Positions 15,908 through 24,876 of a stretch of 64,000 nt of DNA are shown piece by piece. The stretch covers positions 6,448,001 through 6,512,000 of the forward strand of contig NC_014931.1 of assembly GCF_000184745.1 (NCBI RefSeq), read 5' to 3'. The notes beneath the pieces were generated by a model. It worked only from the letters and a program-made list of their open reading frames with translations, made no database searches and was not told the origin of the DNA. A program made the position numbers and the translations under genes. The DNA is from Variovorax paradoxus EPS (GTDB lineage Bacteria; Pseudomonadota; Gammaproteobacteria; Burkholderiales; Burkholderiaceae_C). Numbering within the stretch: the stretch's first letter is position 1; each line of letters opens with the position of its first letter.

Positions 15908-16843
15908 TCAAGCGACAGCCTGCACCGCTGTCGCCCGCTTCAGCAGGTGCAGGTAGCCAGGCTGCACTTCCATCCGATCGGTGATGCCCCGCCGCAGCAG
16001 CAGGCGGTGCGCCTTCGGCAGCGCCCAGCAGGGCAGGTTGGTGAACATGTGGTGTTCGCAGTGGTAGTTGACCCAGTAGGGCGCGATGAAGATGCGCTCG
16101 ACCAGGTTCGCATGCGTGGTGCGCGCCTGGCGCAGCGGGTCGGCCTCGTTCTGCGCCACCAGCGCGTGCTCGGCGATGTTGCGCACGCGGCTCACGAGCG
16201 GCAGCCAGGTCGCCATCGGCAGCAGCCACATCAGCACCCAGGCCCACCAGTAGCCAGCCAATGCGAAGGCCAGCAGACCGAGACCGTTGCCGATGAGAAA
16301 GCGCCGGTCCTTCGCGATCTCGCGGCCGAACACCTTCAGCGCCGATTCGCCGGGCGCACGATTGCGGATGCCCTCCGCAATGTGGCCGAAGCGCTGCTTG
16401 TAGAAGGTCTGCCCGCTCAGGTCGCGCACGACCTTGCGCCACATCGATTCGCGCGTGATCGGGAAGGGCGCCGACAGCACGAGGTCCGGGTCTTCGGTCT
16501 GCTGCACGAAGCGGTGGTGCTGCAGGTGATAGGGCCGGTAGTCGCGCAGCGTCGACGAGCACAGCCAGTGGCCGACCCAGTCGTTGACCTTGCGGCTGCG
16601 GTGCAGGCCCGCATGCGCCGCGTCGTGCATGAGGATGAAGAGTCCCAGCTGCCGCGCGCCGACGATGGGCACCATGAGCGGAATGGTCCACGGCCACACG
16701 ATGCCCGCGAGCATCGCGACGCCGATCACGCCCCAGCAATGCGCCACGAGCCACAGGCCTTTCCATGACGAACGGCGGGTGAGCGACTGCCACTCTTCGG
16801 GCGTGAAGAAGTCTTCGGGTTGGGCGCGGGGTGCGACGGCCAT
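15908..16843 (-). CDS. Fatty acid desaturase family protein
   Basis: 311 aa membrane di-iron enzyme that would introduce a double bond, or hydroxylate, at an acyl or carotenoid-like chain. The three histidine boxes are present: HDAAH, HLQHH and HCEHH, with four to six membrane segments between them. FILMHDAAHAGLHRSRKVND and the late NLPCWALPKAHRLL are typical of the class near beta-carotene hydroxylases and acyl-lipid desaturases. The start was chosen at 16843 because upstream in-frame sequence overlaps the gap to the GntR gene. Gene order places it downstream of gntR with a 61-bp gap, but a role in hydroxyproline metabolism is unlikely. Confidence 0.85.
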   Translation of the reverse strand: MAVAPRAQPEDFFTPEEWQSLTRRSSWKGLWLVAHCWGVIGVAMLAGIVWPWTIPLMVPIVGARQLGLFILMHDAAHAGLHRSRKVNDWVGHWLCSSTLRDYRPYHLQHHRFVQQTEDPDLVLSAPFPITRESMWRKVVRDLSGQTFYKQRFGHIAEGIRNRAPGESALKVFGREIAKDRRFLIGNGLGLLAFALAGYWWAWVLMWLLPMATWLPLVSRVRNIAEHALVAQNEADPLRQARTTHANLVERIFIAPYWVNYHCEHHMFTNLPCWALPKAHRLLLRRGITDRMEVQPGYLHLLKRATAVQAVA

Positions 16844-16904
16844 CGGGCCAGTATGCGCTGGGGGCCGCGGCAAATCACGCGTAGTTCCCCCGTAGTCCTT
16901 CGAC

Positions 16905-17597
16905 CTATTTGTCGATGATCTTGCGAGCGAAAAGCTCCAGGTAATCCATGAGGCGCTCGGCGCCCGCAACCGCCGCGGCCTCGTCACCGGTCGCGATGCC
17001 CTGTGCGAGTTCTAGGTGCGCGTTCGCGCCTTCGACGATCTCGCCTTCGTGCTGGTAGGCGTACCAGAAGCGGCGGCATTGCACGATGGGCGGGATCACC
17101 GCCTTCACGGCTGAATCGTTGTGGCTCGCCTGATGGTTGACGAGGTCGAGCGCGTGGTCGGCGCGCATGTAGTCGGTCAGGTCGCCGCGGCCCGCGGCCT
17201 CGACCATTTCCTCGGCGCAGCGCACGATGTCCTTGCGCTGCAGCGCGGTCGCGCGGCGCGCCGAGCAGCCCGCGATCACACGTTCGAGCACGCGCCGGGT
17301 CTGGATCACATCGAGGTGGTCGGCCAGGTCGATGGCCGACACCAGCAAACCGCGGCGCGGCTGCTGCACGATGAGCCCGATCGACACCATGCGCATCAGC
17401 GCCTCGCGCACCGGCGTGCGGCCAAGGCCGGTGCGCTCGGCAAGGTCGGCCTCGACGATCTGGCTGCCGGGCCGCAGCTGCATGGTGGACAGCAGCGTCT
17501 CGATGGCGTCGTAGGCCACGTCGGCGGCGCGGCGCTTGGGCGGGGGGCGGGGAGTGGTCTTCGGGGGGGCCATGGTTGTCTTCGGATGCGGCCTCAT
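16905..17597 (-). CDS. GntR-family regulator with FCD domain, likely controlling hydroxyproline catabolism
   Basis: 230 aa. N-terminal winged helix (AYDAIETLLSTMQLRPGSQI, then EADLAERTGLGRTPVREALMRM) and a C-terminal FCD helical ligand domain with the metal-binding pattern D..H and late H/E residues. The start at 17597 overlaps the stop of the dehydrogenase subunit by the four bases ATGA, so translation is coupled; MAPPKTT at 17573 is an alternative. As last gene of the hydroxyproline operon it is the natural candidate regulator. An AT-rich dyad at 23473-23487 upstream of the first gene could be its site. Whether it represses or activates cannot be told. Confidence 0.88.
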   Translation of the reverse strand: MRPHPKTTMAPPKTTPRPPPKRRAADVAYDAIETLLSTMQLRPGSQIVEADLAERTGLGRTPVREALMRMVSIGLIVQQPRRGLLVSAIDLADHLDVIQTRRVLERVIAGCSARRATALQRKDIVRCAEEMVEAAGRGDLTDYMRADHALDLVNHQASHNDSAVKAVIPPIVQCRRFWYAYQHEGEIVEGANAHLELAQGIATGDEAAAVAGAERLMDYLELFARKIIDK

Positions 17598-18877
17598 TGT
17601 CGGGCGTCGCCTTCGCTGGCCAATCCAGCCAGTGTCGCGATGCGCACCGGCGACAGCGGCGGGCGCGGCGCGGGCGGCGTCCAGCCGAAGAGAAACTGCG
17701 CCGCATCGCCGCACACGCGGCCCTGGCAGGCGCCCATGCCACAGCGGCGATGGAGCTTGGCGTCGGTCCAGCCCGAGCAGTCCGCGAGCGCGGAGAAGGG
17801 CACGTCTTCGCAGCGGCACACGAGGGTGTCGGGCTGCGGCATCTGTTTGATCTCGGGGGCCAGCGCGAAGCTGCGGTGCAGTTGCGCGGCGAAAACGTCC
17901 CAGCGGGCGCGTTCGGCTTCGTGCTGCTTTGCGGCGCGTTCGTTGCCGACGGCTGCGTAGCCGGCGATGGTGCCCTGCGCGAGCGCGCGTTCGCTGCCGC
18001 CGAAGCCGGTGCATTCGCCGGCGGCGTAGACATTGGGCAGGCTGGTGAGTTGCCGCGTGTCGACGGCCAGTGCCTGCGCGCCAACGCCTTCGGTCGTGAG
18101 GTCGCAGCCGAGCAGGCGGCCGAGCTGCGTGTTGGGCGTGAGGCCGAAGCCGCAGGCCACGCGGTCGCAGGCGATTTCCACTTCGCGCCCGCCTTGAAGC
18201 AGCCGGACCGATTCGACCTGCGCGTTGCCTTGGGCGAACACGATGCGCGACGCAGTGCGGTACTGCGGATCGGCCAGCGTCACCGACTGCGCGGCCTTGC
18301 CCGGCCAGCGCCAGAGGTTCGCGGCGAAGCCCGCTACCGCCGTGAATGAAGCCTGCTCCGCAATGCGCACAACCTCCGCGCCGACAGCACGCGCAGTGGC
18401 GGCAGCGGCGAGCAGCAACGGCCCGCTGCCCGCGATCACGATGCGCTCGCCTTCGACCGGCAGGCCCGCCTTGATGAGCGCCTGCAATCCGCCAGCGCCC
18501 GTCACGCCGGGCAGCGTCCAGCCCGGAAAGGGAAGCAGCAGTTCGCGCGCGCCGGTGCAGAGGATCAGTTGCTTCCACTGCATGCGCCAGCCACGCTCGG
18601 CGTCTTCGAGCAGCAGTTCGTTCCGCGCAGGCGCGGCGATCACGCGCGTGCCGCTGCAGACGCGGATGTTGGCGTGGCGTTCGAGCGCATCGCGCCACTT
18701 GCGCGCGGCCGCGGGCAACGAGGCCCCGGGGCCGTCGCGCCAGATCTGTCCGCCGGGCGCGGGGTTGTCATCGATCACGACGATCGATGCGCCGCTCGGC
18801 GCGGCAGCGACTGCCGCCGCCATGCCGGCAGGACCTGCGCCGACGATCAGCACATCGCAGTGTTCGAGCGCGGTCAT
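17594..18877 (-). CDS. lhpE: D-hydroxyproline dehydrogenase alpha subunit (NAD/FAD oxidoreductase with BFD-like Fe-S domain)
   Basis: 427 aa. N-terminal Rossmann fold DVLIVGAGPAGMAAAVAAA and a second nucleotide-binding stretch IVIAGSGPLLLAAAATA mark a pyridine-nucleotide-disulfide oxidoreductase fold. The C-terminal cysteine cluster CRCEDVPF...CGMGACQGRVCG is a BFD-like [2Fe-2S] domain. This is the HcnB/OoxA/LhpE type, the large subunit of heteromeric dye-linked amino acid dehydrogenases. It overlaps the ferredoxin-like subunit upstream and gntR downstream by four bases each. Together with the neighbours it should oxidise cis-4-hydroxy-D-proline to 1-pyrroline-4-hydroxy-2-carboxylate. A D-amino acid/octopine dehydrogenase is the alternative, less likely beside an epimerase and deaminase. 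Confidence 0.88.
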   Translation of the reverse strand: MTALEHCDVLIVGAGPAGMAAAVAAAPSGASIVVIDDNPAPGGQIWRDGPGASLPAAARKWRDALERHANIRVCSGTRVIAAPARNELLLEDAERGWRMQWKQLILCTGARELLLPFPGWTLPGVTGAGGLQALIKAGLPVEGERIVIAGSGPLLLAAAATARAVGAEVVRIAEQASFTAVAGFAANLWRWPGKAAQSVTLADPQYRTASRIVFAQGNAQVESVRLLQGGREVEIACDRVACGFGLTPNTQLGRLLGCDLTTEGVGAQALAVDTRQLTSLPNVYAAGECTGFGGSERALAQGTIAGYAAVGNERAAKQHEAERARWDVFAAQLHRSFALAPEIKQMPQPDTLVCRCEDVPFSALADCSGWTDAKLHRRCGMGACQGRVCGDAAQFLFGWTPPAPRPPLSPVRIATLAGLASEGDARQ

Positions 18878-19122
18878 TCCGAGGTCTCCACGCGCATGCC
18901 TTCGCCGCAGACCGTCTGGCAGGCGAGCCGGCGGCGGCCATCGATCAGCACGCGGCATTCCTGGCACACGCCCATGCCGCAGAACGGCGCGCGCGGCTGG
19001 CCCGTGACGGAGGTTCGCGCCACGCCCATGCCGCCCGCGATGCGCAATGCGGCGGCGACCGAGCTGCCCGCCTTCACGCGCACGAGGTTGCCGTCGATGT
19101 GCAACAAGGTGTGGGCGCTCAT
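18874..19122 (-). CDS. lhpF: D-hydroxyproline dehydrogenase gamma subunit, (2Fe-2S)-binding
   Basis: 82 aa, nearly all a small ferredoxin-like domain. The cluster ligands are in PFCGMGVCQECRVLIDGRRRLACQT (first part CGMGVCQEC), the C-x4-C-x2-C...C pattern of Fer2_4 proteins. It is the HcnA/LhpF-type electron-transfer subunit that joins the two flavin subunits. Start and stop overlap the neighbouring genes by ATGA on both sides, so the three subunits are translationally coupled, as expected for a stoichiometric complex. Confidence 0.9.
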   Translation of the reverse strand: MSAHTLLHIDGNLVRVKAGSSVAAALRIAGGMGVARTSVTGQPRAPFCGMGVCQECRVLIDGRRRLACQTVCGEGMRVETSE

Positions 19123-20222
19123 GCCATCTCCAGCAAGCCGCGCGGCGCATAGGGCGCCGCATCGAATTCAGGGGCAGCGCCGGTCATCAGCGCCGCGAGC
19201 AGGTGCGCGCTGCCCGGCGCGGTGGTCACGCCCAGGCCTTCGTGGCCGACGGCGAGCCAGAGCTTTTCGCGCCACGGATGCTTGCCCAGCAGCGGCAGGC
19301 CATCGGGCGACGCGGCGCGCATGCCGGTCCACGAACGGACCGCGTTGAGGTTGGCGAGCCCCGGCAGGTAGTCGAGCGTGCGTTGCAGCATGCGCGCGAG
19401 CATCGGCGCTTCCACGGCCGGGTCGGTCGTGTCGAACTGGCGTGAGGAACCAACCAGCAACTGTCCCGTCGGCCGCGGCTGCACGTTGAACGCGACCGAG
19501 TCGCCATCGCTGTGGTGCGCGCTGGTCACGTAGCCGAGTTCGACGAGCTGGTGATGCACCGTGCCCGGATAGCGGTCGGTGATCAGCAGGTGGCCCTTCT
19601 TCGGGCGGATGGGGAGTTCGGGGCAGAGCGTCGTCGCCTCGATGCCGTTGGCCAGCACGATCTGCGGTGCGGTGCGGCGGGTGCCGTCGGCAAGGCGCAG
19701 CGTGCCATCGTCTTCGATGGCATCGACCTTCGCGTGTTCGATACGGATCGCGTCGCCGCCTTGCGCGAGCAGCCAGCGCGCGGCATTCGGCGCGTAGAGG
19801 ATGCCGTCGCCCGGCACTTCGAGCGCGCCCGCGAGGCCTTTGCGCAGCGCGGGTTCGGCGCGCGCCAGTGCGGCGGCATCGAGCAGGCGGCTGTCGATGC
19901 CGTCCGCGCGCAGCCTTTGCTGCTTGCGCTCGGCCTCCGCCATTTCTTCTGCGTTGGCGGCGATCCAGAGGGTGCCGCAGGCGCTGTACGCGCAGTCTTC
20001 AGGCATGCGCGGCGCGAGGGCGCGCCATCGCGCTGTCGAATCGCGGCTCAACGCGAGTTCGGCCGGGTTGTCGTCCATCACTAGGAGGTGACCCATGCCG
20101 GCGCCGGTGGCACCGCCGATGCGCGCATCGAGCACCAGCACGTTGCGGCCGGCCTGCGCCAGCGCGTGCGCACAGGCGGCGCCGACGATGCCGGCGCCGA
20201 TGACGATCACATCCGCGTTCAT
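19119..20222 (-). CDS. lhpB: D-hydroxyproline dehydrogenase beta subunit (FAD-dependent DAO-type oxidoreductase)
   Basis: 367 aa, D-amino acid oxidase fold. The FAD motif is at the N-terminus (DVIVIGAGIVGAACAHALAQ) and a late RSWTGMRAASPDGLPLLG matches glycine oxidase/HcnC-like catalytic subunits. It should dehydrogenate hydroxy-D-proline and pass electrons to LhpE/LhpF. No signal peptide. The region upstream of its ATG lacks a good ribosome site and is occupied by one arm of a 138-bp palindromic repeat only 12 bp away, so its expression may be affected. Proline- or glycine-type specificity is inferred from context only. Confidence 0.88.
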   Translation of the reverse strand: MNADVIVIGAGIVGAACAHALAQAGRNVLVLDARIGGATGAGMGHLLVMDDNPAELALSRDSTARWRALAPRMPEDCAYSACGTLWIAANAEEMAEAERKQQRLRADGIDSRLLDAAALARAEPALRKGLAGALEVPGDGILYAPNAARWLLAQGGDAIRIEHAKVDAIEDDGTLRLADGTRRTAPQIVLANGIEATTLCPELPIRPKKGHLLITDRYPGTVHHQLVELGYVTSAHHSDGDSVAFNVQPRPTGQLLVGSSRQFDTTDPAVEAPMLARMLQRTLDYLPGLANLNAVRSWTGMRAASPDGLPLLGKHPWREKLWLAVGHEGLGVTTAPGSAHLLAALMTGAAPEFDAAPYAPRGLLEMA

Positions 20223-20234
20223 GCCGGCGGCGTC

Positions 20235-20372
20235 AGAAGGTGTGAATGAATCCGGCGTGCCCGATCAAGGCGCAAAGCACAGCCATAGCTCGGGCTATGG
20301 CGAGCATTTGCAACGCCGAGCGGGTGTGCTTGGGCGGGATGAGCGGGCATGGCGGGTTCGTTCACACCTTCT
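20235..20372. repeat. 138-bp imperfect palindrome inside the hydroxyproline operon
   Basis: The outer arms 20235-20263 and 20344-20372 are inverted copies matching at 25 of 29 positions (AGAAGGTGTGAA at the ends). Inside lies a perfect 8-bp hairpin GCCATAGC-TCGG-GCTATGGC (20282-20301). The element fills the whole gap between lhpA and lhpB and its right arm touches the lhpA stop codon. It looks like a miniature mobile or REP-type palindrome; no coding capacity. Confidence 0.7.
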
Positions 20373-21307
20373 CAGAGCCGGATGCCCCATCCGAAAGGGT
20401 CTTCGTCGTCGACCAGCAGCGTGGCCTCGGCACTGATGTGCGCGCGGCCGCGCAGGGTCGGGATGACCTTGTCGCCGTCCATCGTGTAGCTCGCTTCGAA
20501 GCGGCTGCCGATCACGCTGGCCTGCGTCCACGTTTCGCCCGGCGCGAGCTTGCCGTCGGCGGCGAGGCAAGCGATCTTGGCGCTGGTGCCGGTGCCGCAG
20601 GGCGAGCGGTCGTAGGCGTTGCCGGGGCAGAGCACGAAGTTGCGGCTGTCCGCGCCATCGTCGTCGTTCGCAAAGAGTTCGATGTGATCGATCTCCGCGC
20701 CCTCGGCGCCGGTGATGCCTTGCGCTGCGAGCGCCTTGCGCAAGGCGGCTGTGTAGTCGGTCAGCGTGGCGAGGTTGTCGCTCGCCACGAGCTGGCCATG
20801 TTCGCTCACCAGGAAGAACCAGTTGCCGCCATACGCCACGTCGCCGCGCACGGTGCCGTGGCCCGGCAACTCGACCGCCACCTGGTGCAGGTGCCGGTAT
20901 GCCGGCACGTTGCGCACGCTCACCGAGCCGTCGGCGTGCAGCGTGGTCGTGACCGTGCCGACCGGCGTCTCGATGCGGTGCTCGCCCACGCCGATGCGCC
21001 CCATGTGCGCGAGGCTCGCGACCAGCCCGATGGTGCCGTGGCCGCACATGCCGAGGTAGCCGGCGTTGTTGAAGAAGATCACGCCCGCCGCGGCGTCGGG
21101 CGACACCGGCTCGCACAAGAGCGCGCCGACCACCACGTCGCTGCCGCGCGGCTCGAGCACCGTGGCGGCGCGCCACTTGTCGTGCTGGTCGGCCAGCAGC
21201 GCGCGGCGCTCGGCCATGCTGCCGCCACCCAGGTCGGGAAAACCGCCGATCACAAGGCGCGTGGGCTCGCCGCCCGTGTGCGAGTCGACGATCTGGATGC
21301 GTTGCAT
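20372..21307 (-). CDS. lhpA: 4-hydroxyproline 2-epimerase (proline racemase family)
   Basis: 311 aa. Converts trans-4-hydroxy-L-proline to cis-4-hydroxy-D-proline with two cysteines acting as acid and base. Both are present: Cys88 in MCGHGTIG and Cys237 in SPCGTGTS, with Asp233 close by. Both cysteines intact separates it from the Thr-containing trans-3-hydroxyproline dehydratases. The N-terminus [18 protein letters not shown] is typical. Start codon is 14 bp after the binding-protein gene. First chemical step of the pathway whose later steps are encoded around it. Confidence 0.93.
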   Translation of the reverse strand: MQRIQIVDSHTGGEPTRLVIGGFPDLGGGSMAERRALLADQHDKWRAATVLEPRGSDVVVGALLCEPVSPDAAAGVIFFNNAGYLGMCGHGTIGLVASLAHMGRIGVGEHRIETPVGTVTTTLHADGSVSVRNVPAYRHLHQVAVELPGHGTVRGDVAYGGNWFFLVSEHGQLVASDNLATLTDYTAALRKALAAQGITGAEGAEIDHIELFANDDDGADSRNFVLCPGNAYDRSPCGTGTSAKIACLAADGKLAPGETWTQASVIGSRFEASYTMDGDKVIPTLRGRAHISAEATLLVDDEDPFGWGIRL

Positions 21308-21321
21308 GTTGGGCTGTCCGT

Positions 21322-22464
21322 TCAGTAGCTGGCGATGGGAACCGGGGCTGCGTTCTTGAAGGTGAACACCGTGATCGGCGCCTGCTTCATGTTGCCCTTG
21401 TCGTCGTAGGAATAGGTCGCGGCCACGCCCTTGTAGGTGTCCTTGTAGAGCTGCGCGCCCACCTTGTCGGGGTCGATCGAGTTGGCCTTCTTCATCGATT
21501 CGCCGATGAACAGCACCTGGTCGTAGTACGAGGCGGCGTACGCATCGGCATCGGCGTTGAAGCGCTTCTTGAACTTCTCCTTGAAAGCCGGGCCGCTTTG
21601 CGCCTTCTCGAGGATCGAGCCGCCCTGCGCGCAGTACACGAGGTCGTTGACCGCATCGCCGCCGAGCTTGCCGGTGGCGGGGCTGCAGACGGTGTCGCCG
21701 CCCAGCAGCTTGCCGGGCACGGCGAGCTGCTTCATCTGGCGAGCCATCGGTGCGGCCTGCGGTGCATAGCCGCCGAAGAAGATCGCCTCGGGCGCCTTGG
21801 CCTTCATGTTGGTGAGGATGGCGGTGAAGTCCACGGCCTTGTCGGTGGTGAATTCCTTGCCGACCACGGTGAGGCCCTGCTTCTGCGCTTCCTTGGTGAA
21901 CTCTTCGGCGAGGCCCTGGCCGAAGGCGGTGCGGTCGTCGATGACGCCGACCTTCTTGACCTTCAGCTCCTTGGCTGCGTACACGGCCATGCTGGAGCCG
22001 ATCTGGTTGTCGCTCGCGATGATGCGATAGAGGTTCTTGTAGCCGCCTTGCGTCACCTTCGGGTTGGTGCCCACGGTCGAGACCATGGTGCCGCCGTCGC
22101 TGTAGATGCGCGAAGCCGGAATCGCCACGCCCGAGCAGTACGGGCCCATGACGAACTTGACGCCGTCGTCCACGAACTTCTGCGCCACGCTCACGCCGGT
22201 CTTGGCGTCGCACTGGTCGTCTTCGGAGACCAGCTCGAACTTCAGCGTCTTGCCGCCGACGCTGAGCTTCTTGGCGTTGAGCTCCTCGATGGCCAGGCGC
22301 ACGCCGTTTTCATTGTCCTTGCCCGCGAACGCGTTGGGACCCGAGAGGGGACCGCTGTGGCCGATCTTCACGACCTGCTCCTGCGCGCTGGCCTGGCCTG
22401 CGACGGCGAGTGCCACCAGGCCGATGCCGCCGATGAATGGAACCATGCTTGCTTTTGTCTTCAT
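21322..22464 (-). CDS. Branched-chain-type ABC transporter substrate-binding protein
   Basis: 380 aa periplasmic type I binding protein (Peripla_BP_6/LivJ-like). Signal peptide up to about residue 27 ([15 protein letters not shown]), then [22 protein letters not shown], the canonical first strand of the family. AGGAAGAAG upstream fixes the start. Lying between the deaminase and epimerase genes, it probably delivers hydroxyproline or a related imino acid to the cell. No permease or ATPase genes are in this window, so it must share components encoded elsewhere. Confidence 0.92.
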   Translation of the reverse strand: MKTKASMVPFIGGIGLVALAVAGQASAQEQVVKIGHSGPLSGPNAFAGKDNENGVRLAIEELNAKKLSVGGKTLKFELVSEDDQCDAKTGVSVAQKFVDDGVKFVMGPYCSGVAIPASRIYSDGGTMVSTVGTNPKVTQGGYKNLYRIIASDNQIGSSMAVYAAKELKVKKVGVIDDRTAFGQGLAEEFTKEAQKQGLTVVGKEFTTDKAVDFTAILTNMKAKAPEAIFFGGYAPQAAPMARQMKQLAVPGKLLGGDTVCSPATGKLGGDAVNDLVYCAQGGSILEKAQSGPAFKEKFKKRFNADADAYAASYYDQVLFIGESMKKANSIDPDKVGAQLYKDTYKGVAATYSYDDKGNMKQAPITVFTFKNAAPVPIASY

Positions 22465-22501
22465 GCTTCTTCCTAGGTTGGGACAATGAAAAGGGCGGTT
22501 A

Positions 22502-23416
22502 TTACACAACCGACTGATACTGCGCCGGCCGCGTCGCGAGCGCCTTCTTCACGATGTTCTCGATGAAGGCGCGTTCCTCGCCGATGAGCGGCAGACGCGG
22601 ACGCCGCATGTGCTCCGTGCCCACGCCGACCAGCACGTCGATGAGCTTCAGGTTCTGCACGAGCTTGGTCGATACATCCAGGTGCAGCATCGGCGTCATC
22701 CACTGGTAGAGCTTGAGCGCTTCGGCGAACTTGCCGGCCTTCATCAGGTCGTAGAGCGCCACGGTCTCGCGCGGGAACGCGCAGCCCACGCCCGCGAGCA
22801 GGCCGTCGCAGCCGAGCGCCAGGCCTTCATAGGCGAGATCGTCCACACCGAGGAAGAGTTGGTAGCGGTCGCCCACCGTGTTGCGCAGGTCCGTGATGCG
22901 GCGGATGTTGTCGGTGCTCTCCTTGATGGCGGCGATCCATTCGCAATCGGCCAGCTCGACCATGTGCTCGGGCTTCAAGTCCACGCGGTAGGCCACCGGA
23001 TTGTTGTAGACCATGATGGGTTTCTGCGCCGCGTTCGCGATGGTGCGCACGTTGAGCATCGCCTCGCGCGCGTCGGCCACGTAGATCACCGAGGGCATCA
23101 CCATGAAGCCGGCCACGCCGAGCTTGTTGGCGCCGTCCACGTAGCGCAGGGCTTCGCGGGTGCTGGTCTCAGACACGTTGGCCAGCACCGGGATGCGGCC
23201 GTCGGCGGCTTCGAGCGCGATCTTGGCGACCTGCAGCTTTTCTTCGAGCGTCAGCGTGCTGGCTTCGCCGAGCGAACCGCAGGTGACGAGGCCGTGAATG
23301 CCGTTGCGGATCTGGAAGTCGATGTGGCGCGCGGTGCCCTCGGCATCGATGCTTTCGTCGGCGTGGAACTTGGTGGTGATGGCGGGAAAGATGCCTTGCC
23401 AGCGGGGATTGCTCAC
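22502..23416 (-). CDS. lhpC: 1-pyrroline-4-hydroxy-2-carboxylate deaminase-like protein (DapA family)
   Basis: 304 aa class I aldolase-fold protein of the DHDPS/NAL family. The Schiff-base lysine is Lys165 (AAIKES) and the conserved tyrosine Tyr137 (MVYNNP); GSLGEAS corresponds to the carboxylate-binding loop. GTG start preceded by AGGAG at good spacing. In this operon it should deaminate 1-pyrroline-4-hydroxy-2-carboxylate to 2-oxoglutarate semialdehyde. The last enzyme, the semialdehyde dehydrogenase, is not in the window. Other DapA-family reactions are possible on sequence alone; the neighbours decide. First gene of the operon. Confidence 0.88.
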   Translation of the reverse strand: MSNPRWQGIFPAITTKFHADESIDAEGTARHIDFQIRNGIHGLVTCGSLGEASTLTLEEKLQVAKIALEAADGRIPVLANVSETSTREALRYVDGANKLGVAGFMVMPSVIYVADAREAMLNVRTIANAAQKPIMVYNNPVAYRVDLKPEHMVELADCEWIAAIKESTDNIRRITDLRNTVGDRYQLFLGVDDLAYEGLALGCDGLLAGVGCAFPRETVALYDLMKAGKFAEALKLYQWMTPMLHLDVSTKLVQNLKLIDVLVGVGTEHMRRPRLPLIGEERAFIENIVKKALATRPAQYQSVV

Positions 23417-23455
23417 GGGTCGCTCCTTGGGTGTGCGGTGGAAATCAGGCGCACT

Positions 23456-23490
23456 TTAAATATATTAAGAACATATCGTCAAGATATTTT
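23456..23490 (-). promoter_or_regulatory. Candidate promoter and operator of the hydroxyproline operon
   Basis: On the minus strand TTGACG (complement of 23477-23482) is followed after 16-17 bp by TTTAAA/TTAAAG, in a strikingly AT-rich stretch. The dyad ATATC-GTCAA-GATAT (23473-23487) overlaps the -35 and could bind the operon's GntR regulator. Confidence 0.5.
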
Positions 23491-23544
23491 TCTGCGCCCA
23501 GCCGTCGGCCAACGTCGCGGCACCCGCGCCCTTTCCGGCCTGAT

Positions 23545-24876
23545 TTATCCGACGCGCGGCGTGCCGACAGCGCCCGCAAGGAAGCGCGCAGCCTCGCTTC
23601 GCATTCCCCGCGAAATGGCTTCCCAGGTCGATGCGGGGAAATCGGCCGGCAGCAATGCCTCGACTTCGCCCAGCGCTTCCTCCAGCGACGCCACCATGTC
23701 CAGCATGGCGTTCCACACGTCGATGCCGCCGTTCTTCATCGCCAGCTGATGCCAATGGCGCGCCTGGATGGTGTGAAAAAGGTAGTGCTTGCTTTTGGAG
23801 CGAACCGCCATGGCCAGACCCGCCTTGCGCGGCTGGAACTGGTGGGATCCGTTGCCGAAGTAGGGCCACATCGAAATGATGTCGTAGAGCGGCGTCATGT
23901 CGTAGACGTCGCCCTGGTACAGGCGGACCGAGAAGTTCTTGGCGTGGCCGTCCGTCGCGGCGAGAAGAAAGAAGGCCAGCTGGGTCAGCAGGAATCGGGT
24001 GCGGTCGTCGGTGCTCCGGCTTCCTTGCAAAAGCTGCAGGCAATTGGGCATGCCAGGGCCTTCATCGTGCTCGTACTTCCGCGTCGACGGCAGCCCCATG
24101 GCCTGGCAGAAATCTTCTTGCGGCAGGCGTGCGATCCATGTGCCGCCGTCCATCCACTCGCGATCGAAACGCTCCACCACCAGGGCCGTCTGGCCCTCGA
24201 AGGTCGCCATGGATGTCGGCGCCACCAGCAGGCCGAGCGCCTCGACGATCTGTGCGCAAACCCATTCGTTCTGCACCGAGTCGGATGCGTCCACGCGCCG
24301 GGAGCCGCCGATGAGCCCGAGCGGCAATTTGATGATGTGGGTGGTGGGCGTGGCGCCGTGCGGGCGGCACCACGCGCCGTTCCAGCGGGTCAGGGCGGTC
24401 TTTTCCTGCGCACCGGCAAGCGAGATGCGAAACAGGTCTTCGTCGCGCATGCTTTCGGGGGTGGCGTCGGACGGAACGGCCCGCAGCAGCTCGGCGATTT
24501 CCTTGTCGCCGATGGGCTCGCAGTTCATCGCGTTCCAGCCTTCGGGCTCCGCGCCTTCAGGCAGCAATTGCACGGCGCCGACGCAGTCACGCCCGATGGC
24601 TTCGAGCAGGTCGAAGGTGTTGATGCCCTTGAGCCTGAAACGGTGGCCCAGGCGCACCCGGATCGCGATGTTGTCGGGCAGCAGGTTGTCGAAGTAGTTC
24701 CTGACAACGTCGCCCCGGACTTCGAGCGTGCTGTTGATCGGGATCGACAGCGACAACGAACGCCGTCGCGGCGAATCCAGCCATCCGGGGTGATACCTGA
24801 ACGCGTGGGAATCGCGATCGACTGACCAGGTGCCGACCAGCTCCCCGTTCATCCACGCATTCAGCGCCTGCATCAC
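23545..24876 (-). CDS. hipA: Type II toxin HipA, serine/threonine kinase
   Basis: 443 aa. HipA phosphorylates glutamyl-tRNA synthetase in E. coli and induces growth arrest. Landmarks: N-terminal HipA_N domain with NYFDNLLPDN; the Gly-rich loop and autophosphorylation serine in ISLAGAQEKTAL (Ser152); catalytic Asp309 in TDGHAKNFS; metal-binding Asp326 in VYDMTPLYD. All catalytic residues are present, so the kinase is predicted active. It overlaps the antitoxin gene by ATGA and is thus translated in step with it. Length matches E. coli HipA (440 aa). Its target here could differ; only the fold is certain. Confidence 0.94.
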   Translation of the reverse strand: MMQALNAWMNGELVGTWSVDRDSHAFRYHPGWLDSPRRRSLSLSIPINSTLEVRGDVVRNYFDNLLPDNIAIRVRLGHRFRLKGINTFDLLEAIGRDCVGAVQLLPEGAEPEGWNAMNCEPIGDKEIAELLRAVPSDATPESMRDEDLFRISLAGAQEKTALTRWNGAWCRPHGATPTTHIIKLPLGLIGGSRRVDASDSVQNEWVCAQIVEALGLLVAPTSMATFEGQTALVVERFDREWMDGGTWIARLPQEDFCQAMGLPSTRKYEHDEGPGMPNCLQLLQGSRSTDDRTRFLLTQLAFFLLAATDGHAKNFSVRLYQGDVYDMTPLYDIISMWPYFGNGSHQFQPRKAGLAMAVRSKSKHYLFHTIQARHWHQLAMKNGGIDVWNAMLDMVASLEEALGEVEALLPADFPASTWEAISRGMRSEAARFLAGAVGTPRVG

